Shown: positions 34,527 to 43,855, numbered from the stretch's first letter. The stretch is 64,000 nucleotides of DNA from Sporomusa silvacetica DSM 10669 (GCF_002257705.1 NZ_LSLK01000113.1:1-64000); one strand, 5' to 3'. Numbers and translations: made by a program. Notes: generated from the letters alone by a model not told the origin.

Positions 34527-34645
34527 TGAAGCGCCTCCTTTCCCAGATTGGGAGGTAGTGAAATTTCTTTCGCTACCCCGTGAACTACTCGTTCAGACTG
34601 CCAGACCATGGATAACTTTAGGTCATGCAGCTCGGAGTGCCAGTT
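34527..34645 (-). ncRNA. Probable molybdenum-cofactor (Moco) riboswitch
   Basis: On the minus strand this leader shows ACTCCGAGC at its 5' end, two paired arms (GACC/GGTC and GGTAG-CGAAAG-CTACC type) and then CCTCCCAATCTGGGAAAGGAGG. These resemble the conserved blocks I recall for the Moco RNA motif. It lies between a sigma-54 promoter (expected start near 34660) and a terminator, upstream of moaA. Whether it senses Moco or the tungsten form cannot be seen. A covariance-model scan against the Moco RNA family would decide. Confidence 0.72.
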
Positions 34646-34671
34646 ATTATTTATTTCTAATTACTTTTTAT

Positions 34672-34688
34672 TGCAAAAATCGTGCCAA
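34672..34688 (-). promoter_or_regulatory. Sigma-54 promoter of the moaA operon
   Basis: TTGGCACGATTTTTGCA on the minus strand agrees with the -24/-12 consensus (TGGCACG, four bases, TTGCA). Transcription would begin near 34660, just before the riboswitch. Confidence 0.9.
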
Positions 34689-34775
34689 TCTTTTTTTCCA
34701 TTATCCAATCCCGAAAACTCTTGCATAGTAAGCATTTATCGCTGCCTTAGCTTTTGTGATATTTTATTTATTTTT

Positions 34776-34816
34776 TATTTTGAGAAACATCGTGTCATTT
34801 TGTGTCATTTTGAAAT
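34776..34816 (-). promoter_or_regulatory. Candidate activator site upstream of the moaA promoter
   Basis: On the minus strand it reads TCAAAATGACACAAAATGACAC and then TTTCTCAAAAT: two direct ATGACAC units plus a TTCTCAAAA motif, about 89-128 bases upstream of the -24 element. TTCTCAAAA recurs upstream of other sigma-54 promoters in this window. Confidence 0.55.
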
Positions 34817-34873
34817 TAACAATTTTCTTTTTACTTTGCCTGTTACCAAGTTCTTTAGACCGCCGAATCTATA

Positions 34874-35467
34874 TTAATTCAATTCACCCTCGTGGTTATC
34901 CAAAAATGCTAGACCATGAGAATAGGCTTGACCTAAATATTCTCCAAATGCATAATAGGAGCGGTCTGAAGCACTACTAATTAATGGATTAATCATACTA
35001 GCCATCGGAGTTCCATTTGAATCAAGAATTTCTTCATCTGCTTTGACGCCAAGAATTTGACCAATAAATTGCGTGTGAGCCCCCATTTCAATAGCATGAA
35101 GGAGTTTGCACTCAAAAGCTAAGGGAAACTCATTAACATAGGGTGCGTTAACATTATCACTTCTTATCGGAGTAAGGCCAGTCACTCCAAATTTATCTGT
35201 ATTTTTACCTGAAACAAGGCCAATATAATCTGCTTCAGCTATATGTTGTACTGTTGGTATATTAATCGTAAATGCTTTCTGCTGAAGAATGTTAGTATAC
35301 GTCAATCGTGATTTCCGCAATGAAATTGCTATACATGGGGGAGCCGAGCAACATATCCCACCCCACGCAACAGTCATAATATTAGGCTGATCATTAGCAT
35401 CGTAGCTTCCTACAACCCATACCGGCGAGGGCATAGCAAATAATTTAGTTCCTAGAGACTTTTTCAT
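34874..35467 (-). CDS. Flavoredoxin-type flavin reductase family protein
   Basis: A 197-aa FMN-binding split-barrel protein. VWVVGSYDANDQPNIMTVAW is the family opening, followed by the FMN-contact stretch ISLRKSRLTYTNI and the C-terminal dimer part. Such proteins shuttle electrons through FMN or supply reduced flavin. It is the last gene of the operon that begins at 43501. ATG behind GAGGTGGGAG. The partner is unknown; the operon's molybdoenzyme is a candidate. Confidence 0.88.
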   Translation of the reverse strand: MKKSLGTKLFAMPSPVWVVGSYDANDQPNIMTVAWGGICCSAPPCIAISLRKSRLTYTNILQQKAFTINIPTVQHIAEADYIGLVSGKNTDKFGVTGLTPIRSDNVNAPYVNEFPLAFECKLLHAIEMGAHTQFIGQILGVKADEEILDSNGTPMASMINPLISSASDRSYYAFGEYLGQAYSHGLAFLDNHEGELN

Positions 35468-35495
35468 ACTCCCACCTCTTAATTAATAAACCATT

Positions 35496-36284
35496 CTAAA
35501 ATTTAATACGCATTCCATCATAAGCGACATATACATTCTCATAGTTTGCAACTTCCTCAGCGAGCTGATTTGTGGTCACTGGTTGGCTGTAATGTATAGC
35601 CAAATGAGTAATCACCGTTTTTTTAGCTCGAATTTGGTTGCCAAGATCCACTGCCTGCTCAATTGACATATGAGCATGGGGAAACCAATTCTCTCCATGA
35701 AAAGTCGCATCACATATCAACCAATCAACCCCACGTACCTTTGCAGCACTAGCTTCCGGAAGCCCGGCGGTATCCGGGTAATAGGCAAGCCTATTACCCA
35801 TTGATTCCAGCAAAAAACCCGCCGTTTCTATCCCGTGATTTGCAGGCAAAGGAGTCAAGTGTAAATCACCCAAACTGTATTGCTTGTTAAACTCCCATGA
35901 TTTAACCTCAAAAATTTCTATCAAATTAGGGAACGCATCCGTAAACTGCTTTACTGCACTAGGTGGCAAGAATATAGGAATCGCTTTGTTTCTCGCTAAT
36001 TTAACATAATATTCAAGTTCTCCAAGTCCGCCAAAATGATCATAGTGCCAATGAGTCATAAATATACAGTCAACCTGGGTAATGTTTTCTCTGATAAGTT
36101 GACGCCGTAAATCAGGAGAAGCATCAATAAGTATCTTGCTGTTCCCGGTGTCGATGAATGCTCCACTGCGTGTTCTGGCTAACTCAGGATTGCTTCTGGC
36201 TTCCTGGCATCCTACACAATCACAGAAGAAGGAAGGTAAACCAGGCCCTGCCCCGGTCCCTAGTAATATAAAAGTCGCTTCCAC
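35496..36284 (-). CDS. PhnP-like metallo-beta-lactamase-fold hydrolase
   Basis: A 262-aa hydrolase with the MBL metal motif THWHYDHFGG near residues 76-85, a second histidine site at HLAIHYSQP near the end and NHGIETAGFLL in the middle. The early segment FFCDCVGCQEA carries the extra cysteines typical of PhnP, a cyclic phosphodiesterase. No other phosphonate gene is present, so the substrate may be another cyclic phosphate. Start GTG at 36284 behind GAGGAG. Confidence 0.85.
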   Translation of the reverse strand: MEATFILLGTGAGPGLPSFFCDCVGCQEARSNPELARTRSGAFIDTGNSKILIDASPDLRRQLIRENITQVDCIFMTHWHYDHFGGLGELEYYVKLARNKAIPIFLPPSAVKQFTDAFPNLIEIFEVKSWEFNKQYSLGDLHLTPLPANHGIETAGFLLESMGNRLAYYPDTAGLPEASAAKVRGVDWLICDATFHGENWFPHAHMSIEQAVDLGNQIRAKKTVITHLAIHYSQPVTTNQLAEEVANYENVYVAYDGMRIKF

Positions 36285-36325
36285 GTCAGTTCGCTCCTCG
36301 TTGTACCTATTCTTATAAGGTATAA

Positions 36326-36793
36326 TTATTTATGGCATTCAACGATCATCGCAACAGGCTTACAGTCCTCTTTGTCCGGACATTCTAAACACTGCTCATC
36401 ATAAGGCTCAGCTAGTTCGGAAAAATCACAAGTGACAAACCCGTTCTTTTCATAAAAACGTACGGCATCACCTTTTGCAACTGTCGTAACCTTGTATGAG
36501 CTGTCATTACTATCAAATGGAGTTTGGCAGTACTTTTCAGGGTTTTTAATCATTTCTTGTAACAATTGACTGCCAATTCCCTTGTTACGTCCATCTTCTT
36601 TGACAGCAAATACTAATACATGAAAGAAGTTAGTATCGGTTTGAGATAACATCGCCCCTGCTGACACTTTATTATCTGTCTTTACCAGTACGTGTTCCTC
36701 AATATCGCCAGCAAGGCCCATGCCGTAGCCTGTGAATAGATCCTGTAATTCAGCCTCGTCTTCCCTAGTGGCAAAAACTATCTCTTTGCGCAT
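36326..36793 (-). CDS. GNAT-family N-acetyltransferase
   Basis: A 155-aa GNAT protein with the acetyl-CoA motif A at GRNKGIGSQLLQEM and AVRFYEKNGFVTCDF further on. A Cys-rich C-terminus (QCLECPDKEDCKP) is an unusual addition and could bind metal. The acetyl acceptor is unknown. It sits between the NrfD-like subunit and the PhnP-like gene with short gaps (15 and 41 bases). ATG behind AGGGAT. Confidence 0.85.
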   Translation of the reverse strand: MRKEIVFATREDEAELQDLFTGYGMGLAGDIEEHVLVKTDNKVSAGAMLSQTDTNFFHVLVFAVKEDGRNKGIGSQLLQEMIKNPEKYCQTPFDSNDSSYKVTTVAKGDAVRFYEKNGFVTCDFSELAEPYDEQCLECPDKEDCKPVAMIVECHK

Positions 36794-36808
36794 AAGTGAT
36801 ATCCCTAC

Positions 36809-37774
36809 TTATTTTTGTGAATTTAACCAACAAGCCTTTTCCTGCCAACGATTTTCCAGAGCAATAGCCAGCTTGGCGATTTCTTTTCTGCTCATTTCAT
36901 CCTTTTCCTCACCAGGCAAAACAACTCTTACTGCAGCTCTTAAGAAGTCGATTCTGAAACATGCTCCACCAACAAGAACCAGTACTGCTGCCATAACTAA
37001 CCAGTATACAGAAGTAAATAGCAAGCTAATGACCATTGGTACTAAAGTTCCGAAGATAACGACTCCAGCCCAAAAAGCTGAGCTAAACTCGCCACTCCAT
37101 AATTTATTGGCTCCCCGCCGCGCTTCCTCGGCTGATGACAACTTCATTCCTAATACATAGCCAGGTATAGCAAATAGCTGAGCGACTAACAAAGCAGCCA
37201 AAATATTTTTAATGGTAGCAGTATAAGCATTTTCACCATATCCAAATATACACAATACCAGAATTAATGCGGCAGCTCCAGTTGCAGTCCCATTAATTAA
37301 GAAAACACCAATCAGGCCGCCACCATTCCAGAAACCTCTACCTTTTGCTTCACCCAACTCGACTCCCGGGTAGGTTACATAGAGCAGAGCCGCTATAATA
37401 GCCAGAACCGCAACAATCGTCTTGAGCCAACCAAATCCTGCCCAAGGAATAAAACTAAAGAAAAATGTTCCATATATAAATACCAACGGCATATATAAAC
37501 TTTGTATGAGTGAGCCAAAGCTCATAACAGAAGCAAACGGACGTGCATTAACCAAATGTCCCTTGGTTTTATGAGTTAACTCTTCTAAGAGTAACAATGC
37601 ACCTACTCCGGCCGCTGCCAATGCCACGATACTTACCCAGCCGTTAATTTGTCCGGCTATTGGATTTCCTACCAAATCTGTTACTGCAGCAATAACAAAC
37701 ATCATCGCTCCCATTGCGGCTAGAAAAAAGTACCACGCCGGTTGACTTCCCCAATATTCCTGCTGTTTTTCCAT
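36809..37774 (-). CDS. NrfD/PsrC-like membrane subunit
   Basis: A 321-aa integral membrane protein with about eight hydrophobic helices and the NrfD/PsrC features (WYFFLAAMGAMMF at the start, LLLEELTHKTKGHL after helix 2). The family exchanges electrons between a cytosolic or periplasmic FeS subunit and the quinone pool. It is the third subunit of the molybdoenzyme complex encoded just upstream (731-aa catalytic, 180-aa FeS). ATG behind GGAGGAGGG. Confidence 0.88.
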   Translation of the reverse strand: MEKQQEYWGSQPAWYFFLAAMGAMMFVIAAVTDLVGNPIAGQINGWVSIVALAAAGVGALLLLEELTHKTKGHLVNARPFASVMSFGSLIQSLYMPLVFIYGTFFFSFIPWAGFGWLKTIVAVLAIIAALLYVTYPGVELGEAKGRGFWNGGGLIGVFLINGTATGAAALILVLCIFGYGENAYTATIKNILAALLVAQLFAIPGYVLGMKLSSAEEARRGANKLWSGEFSSAFWAGVVIFGTLVPMVISLLFTSVYWLVMAAVLVLVGGACFRIDFLRAAVRVVLPGEEKDEMSRKEIAKLAIALENRWQEKACWLNSQK

Positions 37775-37788
37775 GCTAGCCCCTCCTC

Positions 37789-38331
37789 CTATGGCATAAT
37801 ATAGTAAATCGATGGTTTAGTTCCTAAATGTGGGTACAACGGCTGTGCATTATTTTTCCGTATCAATTTCACGATCTCACTGTCAGGATCGTCAAGATCA
37901 CCAACATGTCTTGCCTTTAACTGGCAGGTTTCTACACACCGAGTAACCATACCCTCGTCTAATCGAGTGAAACACATGGAGCACTTTTCAACGACTCCAT
38001 TTTCTTCATTCATTTGGCGCACACCATAGGGGCAAACTACCATACAGAATTGACAGCCTACGCATTTTTCCGGGTCAATTGCCACAATACCATCTTCGCG
38101 GTGATGACTGGCACCTGTAGGACAACCATCCACACAGGGGGCATCCTGGCAATGCATACACCCTATCGTAATATTATAGGAAGTTAAATTCGGATACTCC
38201 CCAATCGGCCCCACTTTGGAAACCTTACAGTATTTCATATCAAAAGGTAATTTGTTTTCATTTTGACAAGCAATCGTGCAGGCATGGCAGCCAACACATT
38301 TTGTCAAATCAATTAGCATTCCCCAGTGCAT
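37789..38331 (-). CDS. Four-cluster ferredoxin subunit (DmsB/PsrB-like)
   Basis: A 180-aa electron-transfer subunit with four [4Fe-4S] motifs: CVGCHACTIAC, CMHCQDAPCVDGCP, CVGCQFCMVVCP and CSMCFTRLDEGMVTRCVETC. It links the molybdoenzyme and the NrfD membrane subunit. The ATG at 38331 overlaps the stop codon of the catalytic subunit as TAATG, with GGAGGGG upstream; an earlier start inside that gene is unlikely. Confidence 0.93.
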   Translation of the reverse strand: MHWGMLIDLTKCVGCHACTIACQNENKLPFDMKYCKVSKVGPIGEYPNLTSYNITIGCMHCQDAPCVDGCPTGASHHREDGIVAIDPEKCVGCQFCMVVCPYGVRQMNEENGVVEKCSMCFTRLDEGMVTRCVETCQLKARHVGDLDDPDSEIVKLIRKNNAQPLYPHLGTKPSIYYIMP

Positions 38332-40526
38332 TAGTCGTTCCCCTCCACTTTCGAAATCCGGCACATAATGCCTCTAGAGCAAAAGCTACCGCAAAGCTCA
38401 TCTAAGGTGTCCAGATCGTCATCCACGCATACGTTAATATTGGATTCAAATACGCCCATTAAGCTAGGAGCTTTTACTTCCTTTTCCGGGAACCACCAGC
38501 CACGTTCTGCCTGAATAACATCAGGTGCTACAGCCGAGGTGATAAACGCGGTCTGCTTAACCTTGCCGGTTGGCGTTTCAATCCAAACCCATTCGCCCTC
38601 TTTGATGTTACGATTTTGGGCAAGAGTCGGATTAATGGCAACCCGTGGATATGGTCTTAACAATCGAATTCTTGTTATTTCCCGATGTTCCGAATGGAAG
38701 AACGGCATAAAACCACCACCGGCAACAAGACTTAATGGATATTGCTCCGCCAATTCTGGTTTGGCTTCAGCGCTGAATGGCGGTGCTACATAGTGAGGCA
38801 GCGGATCATAACCAAGCTGTTCAAAGATGGAGATTTTCAGTTCAACTTTGCCTGACGGTGTAGCCACGCCACGAGTTTCATATTTGCGGTAATCACGCTC
38901 CGCAAAATGCATCCGGTACAGCTCAACAAATTCTTCATAACTTTCAAGTTCTAAGCCGATCGGATCGAGTCGGTACTTGAATATTTCTTCATCAGTTTTC
39001 CAAGGCCAATACTCTGCTTGCCCCATTCTATGACCAAGTTCTGACCAGAACTCGGTATCAGTCTTACGCTCATACAATGGTTCAATTGCTTTCTCGGAAG
39101 CAATCAGCCAATCAGAAACCCCGTACGTGGTAGTCATAACCGGTCTTTCCAACCAGGAAGCAGCAGGTAAAATATAGTCGGCCAGCATAGCTGATGGCGT
39201 CATCCAATACTCCATTACTACATACAAATCAAGATTTTTTAATCCTTCATAAACTAGTTTGGAGTTTGCGTACGATACTAACGGATTATTGGCCAATGTG
39301 ATACAGGCTTTTACCGGGTAGGGTTTTTCTGTTGCCATGGCTCTAAATACTGTCGAGGGATTAGCTTCACAAAACCATTCTGCCGGGATACTTTTGCCCC
39401 ATACGCGCAACATATTTTCGGTTAACATTGTGTAGCCTGGCCAAGAGTTCAATTTAAACCGCTCTGACCCCAACTGTTTCGCCCGCTGCTCTTCTGGCAG
39501 CATATCATTTAATTCCATTTCCCAGTCAGTAATGAAGGTTGGATGGGGACCAGGCATTACATCGCCGCCCGGAACGTCTAAATTGCCGCAAATGATACGC
39601 AGCGCAACCCGTGCTTGAGCGGAAGCTGCACTGCCTTTTCCTAATTGGTCAGTAGCGACTCCCCATACGATACAAGCCGGCTTGCTCATCGCGTACATTC
39701 TGGCAGTCTCAGCAATCAATTCCGGAGAAAGACCGGTTTTTTCGGCTGCCCATTCAGGCGTGTATTCTTCTACTCTTTCACTTAATTCTTCAAATCCTAC
39801 TGTCCAATTTTCAATAAACTCATAATCACATAAACCTTCATTAATAATAACATTTAACCAAGCAAGTGCCAGAGCATTGTCCGAACCCGGCTTTAAAGGC
39901 ATCCAAATGTCTGCTTTCGAGGCTGTTTCACTGTAGTTCGGATCAATAACTATAATTTTGGTTCCGTTAGCTTTAGCTTGTAACATACCACGCATTTCCG
40001 GCAAATAGGAAGACCCGCCATTATGACCCCATATAACAGCACATTTTGCTCCCGCAATTTCAGGGTCGAAAGCAGCCCAACCGTAGGACGCTGCCTCGGT
40101 TAAAAAGTTAGGAATCCAGCAAACAGGAGCTGTATGAACAACATTCGGACTACCCACGAGATTGAAGAAACGCCTCCGGGCAAAATCGTCAGTCCGGTTA
40201 GTTCCCCCGGTAGTAGTGATTGTCTCAGCACCATACTTTTCTTTTAAAGCAGTTAAACGTGCCGCAATGTCATCTAATGCCTCTTCCCAGGATACACGTT
40301 TGAATTCACCTGACCCGCGTTCACCTACCCTTTTAAGGGGATAGTTGATCCGGTTGGGGTGGTTGAGGTGATCTAATGCCGAAACTCCCCGTGGGCATTG
40401 CGCCCCTGCATTAAATGGATGCTCCGGATCTCCCACAACCTTTGTTATCACTCCATTTTCGACTGTTGCAAGCATACCACAGTTCATATGGCAGAAATGG
40501 CATGCCGTCTTTTTTACTTCACTCAT
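38331..40526 (-). CDS. Molybdopterin (bis-MGD) oxidoreductase, DMSO-reductase family
   Basis: A 731-aa catalytic subunit. The N-terminal cluster motif is canonical, CHFCHMNC (Cys9, 12, 16), with CPRG near residue 45. VIDPNYSETASKADIWMPLKPGSDNAL and HSEHREITRIRLLRPYP bind MGD in the family. The segment VVHTAPVCWIPN offers a cysteine at the place of the Mo ligand. Parts such as FIENWTVGFEELSERVEEYTPEWAAEKTG recall acetylene hydratase and its relatives. No Tat signal is present, so it should work in the cytoplasm with the FeS and NrfD subunits. The substrate is not visible. ATG behind GGGGGA. Confidence 0.9.
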   Translation of the reverse strand: MSEVKKTACHFCHMNCGMLATVENGVITKVVGDPEHPFNAGAQCPRGVSALDHLNHPNRINYPLKRVGERGSGEFKRVSWEEALDDIAARLTALKEKYGAETITTTGGTNRTDDFARRRFFNLVGSPNVVHTAPVCWIPNFLTEAASYGWAAFDPEIAGAKCAVIWGHNGGSSYLPEMRGMLQAKANGTKIIVIDPNYSETASKADIWMPLKPGSDNALALAWLNVIINEGLCDYEFIENWTVGFEELSERVEEYTPEWAAEKTGLSPELIAETARMYAMSKPACIVWGVATDQLGKGSAASAQARVALRIICGNLDVPGGDVMPGPHPTFITDWEMELNDMLPEEQRAKQLGSERFKLNSWPGYTMLTENMLRVWGKSIPAEWFCEANPSTVFRAMATEKPYPVKACITLANNPLVSYANSKLVYEGLKNLDLYVVMEYWMTPSAMLADYILPAASWLERPVMTTTYGVSDWLIASEKAIEPLYERKTDTEFWSELGHRMGQAEYWPWKTDEEIFKYRLDPIGLELESYEEFVELYRMHFAERDYRKYETRGVATPSGKVELKISIFEQLGYDPLPHYVAPPFSAEAKPELAEQYPLSLVAGGGFMPFFHSEHREITRIRLLRPYPRVAINPTLAQNRNIKEGEWVWIETPTGKVKQTAFITSAVAPDVIQAERGWWFPEKEVKAPSLMGVFESNINVCVDDDLDTLDELCGSFCSRGIMCRISKVEGND

Positions 40527-40561
40527 CCTTTATCCCCCAATTTTACGCAATTTTAGTTTGT

Positions 40562-41512
40562 TTACCTGACTGTTAGCTGTATGGCCTTTTGCGGGCACTG
40601 CCCGGCACAGGTATAGCAGGCACAGCATTTCTCGGCAGCTGATGCACTTGCCGTTTGCTTCCCATCCACAGTCACCATCCTAATTACGGCTTCCGGACAA
40701 AACGCTTCACATAAACCACAGCCGGTGCACTGGTTGCTGTCAATACGAACATCAACCGAATTACCTCCTACCGGTTCAGCATAAGCTACTTTATCTATAA
40801 CTGGCGGCATATAGATCCGCCGCCGAGCCTCCGGAATACTTTTTACCGATAATTTTTCCAGTGCCCCTACCAGTGTGGGCAACTGTTGAAACGGTACAGA
40901 AACATAGGCTTCAAAATCACTAATATCACTAATGGCTCTGGCACCATAACAACCGAAAGAAATATTCATTTGTTGAGTTTTCATAACCTGTACCGTCAAA
41001 TCAGCACAAGTTGAGTTGTAACCTGAAGTATGAAAATTATGCCGTTCCCCCGTGCTATAGCTGGCTGCACACATTAACCACATCATTTGTTCAGGATACA
41101 TAGTAAAAATAACTACATCTGGTTCAAAAGTGGCATCCTCAAGCGGAGCAAGCACAGTCGCCGCATAGGTACCTGCTTCAAACTCCTGCCTTGTGGCTAT
41201 CATTTTTTGTGCACATTCAATTGTCGGCAATTTTTTAAACAACAGATATAATTCACCAGAACGCAATTTGGGGGACATAGGAACCAACCCCATAATTGCA
41301 GCTCCGTCCGGGCAGGCGTGCCGACTGGGTGGCATGTATAAACTATTACCTCGCCGAGCAAGGGTGATAGCCTGGCAGTGTCTCAGCGGAACCGAAGGCT
41401 GAGTTACTTTCTCCGGAATTTTTTCGCCTGGCTTTACTAGTTTTACCGCAACTGGCGACCACCTAAGTGTCAACATTTTTGTAAGTGCTGTAGCAAGTTC
41501 ATTATTATTCAC
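40562..41512 (-). CDS. DUF169 protein fused to a two-cluster ferredoxin
   Basis: A 316-aa protein. Residues 1-235 belong to the DUF169 type (RWSPVAVKLVKPGEKIP, then CQAITLARRG, CADLTVQ and ISFGCYGAR, with several conserved cysteines). The C-terminus has two [4Fe-4S] motifs (CTGCGLCEAFCP and CCACYTCAGQCP). The function of DUF169 is not known. The start is placed at GTG 41512 behind AAGGAGA; the open frame to 41581 overlaps the previous gene. It sits between an HdrD-like protein and the molybdoenzyme, suggesting a role in electron supply. Confidence 0.82.
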   Translation of the reverse strand: MNNNELATALTKMLTLRWSPVAVKLVKPGEKIPEKVTQPSVPLRHCQAITLARRGNSLYMPPSRHACPDGAAIMGLVPMSPKLRSGELYLLFKKLPTIECAQKMIATRQEFEAGTYAATVLAPLEDATFEPDVVIFTMYPEQMMWLMCAASYSTGERHNFHTSGYNSTCADLTVQVMKTQQMNISFGCYGARAISDISDFEAYVSVPFQQLPTLVGALEKLSVKSIPEARRRIYMPPVIDKVAYAEPVGGNSVDVRIDSNQCTGCGLCEAFCPEAVIRMVTVDGKQTASASAAEKCCACYTCAGQCPQKAIQLTVR

Positions 41513-41531
41513 GCTGCTTGGTCTCCTTTTC

Positions 41532-42626
41532 TTACCTGTCCTCTGCCATAATTTGTTCCCATATTTTTTCCCCATCAGCACCGGTGAGCATTTTAGCTAC
41601 CCGTGCTTTCGCCCCAGTGAATTCTTTATTTTGATCCAGTAACAAGTGTAACGCGTGAGTTACGGGAATAGGCGAACTAAAAACATCAAATTTCAACACA
41701 CAACTTAGACAGTACCCTACCAGAATATCGGCGCCGGACAACTTGACTTCATTCATTCTTTGCTCTACGAGTTTTTCCGTTAATTCCGGATTAAAGTGAG
41801 AAATCTGCCCACCGCTACCGCAACAAATTGCTTGCTCTTTACTGTGTTTCATTTCTATTATAGAAAAGCCACTTTGCTCCAATGCTTGACGCACTTGACT
41901 GGCAAACTTAAGTTCAAACCGGTCCGGACAGGCATCATGGATGGTACACTTGATTTTGTCAGTCCGCTTAAGCGGCTCAATTTTTAACACTTCATACACT
42001 GTCTGAACAGTAACATTACAGGATTCAAAGACGCTTTTCATTTGATAATAACAACCTGGGCAGGCGGTAATAAGCCTGGTAATATTATGTTTTTGCACAA
42101 ATTCCCTTAACCCGGCCTGCATGGTTTCAGCTCTTTGCTGTAAACCCATTTGAAGCAAAGGTTTGCTACAACACTCTGTCCATATGCCCTGGCAATTGCA
42201 GTCATTCTGTAACCTGCGATAAACCTCACGCGTTAGTTCCGGCGAATAAGTCAACAAGGTACAGCCAGGAAAAAACCAAGTTCCACCACTGCTGACATTT
42301 TCTATATCACGATAGTCAATACCATAATAGCTGCGGAAAACATTCATAACATTATTTTTTCTATCAGGAAATAGATACCGGTATTCATCAATATCCAATT
42401 CACCCTTAGCTACTGCTTCATTCCTTCGGCTGGCAAACATCGCTTTGGGGCTTAGTCCTTGTGGACAAACAGCCTCACATGCACCGCACAATGAACAGCT
42501 AAATGCCTCGTTAACCTCAACTCCCTGTTTTGCGATATTGGCCGGTGTTTTGCCAGTACTTCCCAGAAATTTGCAGATATCCGTACATTTTCCACACTCA
42601 ATGCAGTTTTCCGCTAGCGTATCCAT
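41532..42626 (-). CDS. HdrD/GlpC-like iron-sulfur oxidoreductase subunit
   Basis: A 364-aa protein with two N-terminal [4Fe-4S] motifs (CIECGKCTDIC and CSLCGACEAVCP) and two cysteine-rich CCG-type domains. The second is complete (CCGSGGQISHF) and the first is CCSKPLLQMG. Such proteins carry non-cubane or [4Fe-4S] clusters for disulfide or thiol-linked redox in heterodisulfide reductase and glycerol-3-phosphate or lactate dehydrogenases. The ATG at 42626 behind GGGGAG is chosen. It lies 47 bases after the DUF2064 gene. Confidence 0.88.
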   Translation of the reverse strand: MDTLAENCIECGKCTDICKFLGSTGKTPANIAKQGVEVNEAFSCSLCGACEAVCPQGLSPKAMFASRRNEAVAKGELDIDEYRYLFPDRKNNVMNVFRSYYGIDYRDIENVSSGGTWFFPGCTLLTYSPELTREVYRRLQNDCNCQGIWTECCSKPLLQMGLQQRAETMQAGLREFVQKHNITRLITACPGCYYQMKSVFESCNVTVQTVYEVLKIEPLKRTDKIKCTIHDACPDRFELKFASQVRQALEQSGFSIIEMKHSKEQAICCGSGGQISHFNPELTEKLVEQRMNEVKLSGADILVGYCLSCVLKFDVFSSPIPVTHALHLLLDQNKEFTGAKARVAKMLTGADGEKIWEQIMAEDR

Positions 42627-42673
42627 GCAAGCTCTCCCCTTAAGACCGCCACGATTTATCAAATGGTTTTTGA

Positions 42674-43501
42674 TCAACGGTGTGTAACTGCCGTAGTTTC
42701 CAGGCCCAGTTCATTTAAAACTGCAATGGTATTTACCGGTACCTTAATACTTTTATCGTAACGCGCCGCTAATTCTAATGCCCTGACAACTGGAATCATG
42801 CTTGCTAAATCCACTGGAATGTCAACATCAGAAGCAGCTTCAACTATGCCAAACGGAATATCTTGCTGTACCGCTTTAGTTACCAGCATATCCAACGCCG
42901 TTATCCCGTCAGAATTGTAAAATACCCGATTGAAATCAAAGGGTGTCGTACAGGTAAAACCGACGACAGAAAAGCCGCCTTCCTGACAAGCTCCTTCCAC
43001 TAACCCTGCTCCCAGTTTCTGGGACACATTATCAATTTTGCGGGCCACTTTTAGACCATATTCACTTGATGCCAGCTGTTCCAGTTTGCAAACAGCATCC
43101 TTTAGGATGGAAGGCTGCAAACTAGGCAGGTCTCCGCCAACAATGATCACACTATCAGCTAAACGTTCCGAAGCCCCATTTTTCAGAATATAATCAGCAG
43201 CATATTGCATACATTGGTCAAAATTGCCGCCTTGGTCAGGATAAACTTCTTTAATTTGCGAACGGTCGGAAATTCTGGACAACAGTTTTTCCAGGTATTC
43301 GCGATCTCCATCATGATTGTAACAAACCCTGATATCGCCACTTTTGGCCTCGATACAAACGTTAATTACATCTAGTAGGCAACCTTCATAAAAAGCCATT
43401 GCCTCTTCCGGCGTTAATAAGCCGCCCCGGTCTGTAGTAAGCCGGGTTTTAGTTTCTCCGGCCTTAGGAACTTTGGTAAATACAACTATTGCACTGCGCA
43501 T
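42674..43501 (-). CDS. DUF2064 (TIGR04282-type) nucleotidyl/glycosyltransferase-like protein
   Basis: A 275-aa protein of the GT-A fold. The N-terminus AIVVFTKVPKAGETKTRL and the metal motif IIVGGDLPSLQP are typical of DUF2064/TIGR04282, related in fold to MobA and CofC. The C-terminal 60 residues are extra and include ASDVDIPVDL. It is the first gene of the nine-gene operon behind two sigma-54 promoters. Its link to a molybdoenzyme makes cofactor or substrate modification thinkable, but this is inference. ATG behind AGGGGGA. Confidence 0.83.
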   Translation of the reverse strand: MRSAIVVFTKVPKAGETKTRLTTDRGGLLTPEEAMAFYEGCLLDVINVCIEAKSGDIRVCYNHDGDREYLEKLLSRISDRSQIKEVYPDQGGNFDQCMQYAADYILKNGASERLADSVIIVGGDLPSLQPSILKDAVCKLEQLASSEYGLKVARKIDNVSQKLGAGLVEGACQEGGFSVVGFTCTTPFDFNRVFYNSDGITALDMLVTKAVQQDIPFGIVEAASDVDIPVDLASMIPVVRALELAARYDKSIKVPVNTIAVLNELGLETTAVTHR

Positions 43502-43638
43502 TACTATTCCCCCTATAAATTAAACTAAGCTACTTTAAATATATACCAAGCACAGGTAAATTTCGGTATCCTTGCATCCGCTAAGCTCAGTATTTCTCTG
43601 TTATATCGCATTCATATTATTATCTAAATACTTTATAA

Positions 43639-43655
43639 TGCAAAATTCATGCCAA
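43639..43655 (-). promoter_or_regulatory. Sigma-54 promoter, proximal, of the DUF2064-led operon
   Basis: TTGGCATGAATTTTGCA on the minus strand matches the -24/-12 pattern with correct spacing. Its start would be near 43627, about 125 bases before the first gene. A TTCTCAAAATGAA motif lies about 90 bases upstream (43744-43760). Confidence 0.85.
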
Positions 43656-43855
43656 TTAGTTTTCTTTATAAACAAACCCCCAAACCTCTTATAGATAAAG
43701 CATTTGCGCTCATTTTTATTTTTGTAATTCCTTTTTCTTTTTTTCATTTTGAGAAATTCCTCATTTTTATTGTCTCATTTTAAAATCAACAACGCTTCTT
43801 TTTCACTACACACAAAAAAGGAAACTTGATTAAAATAGCTACAAAGATATTTTAA

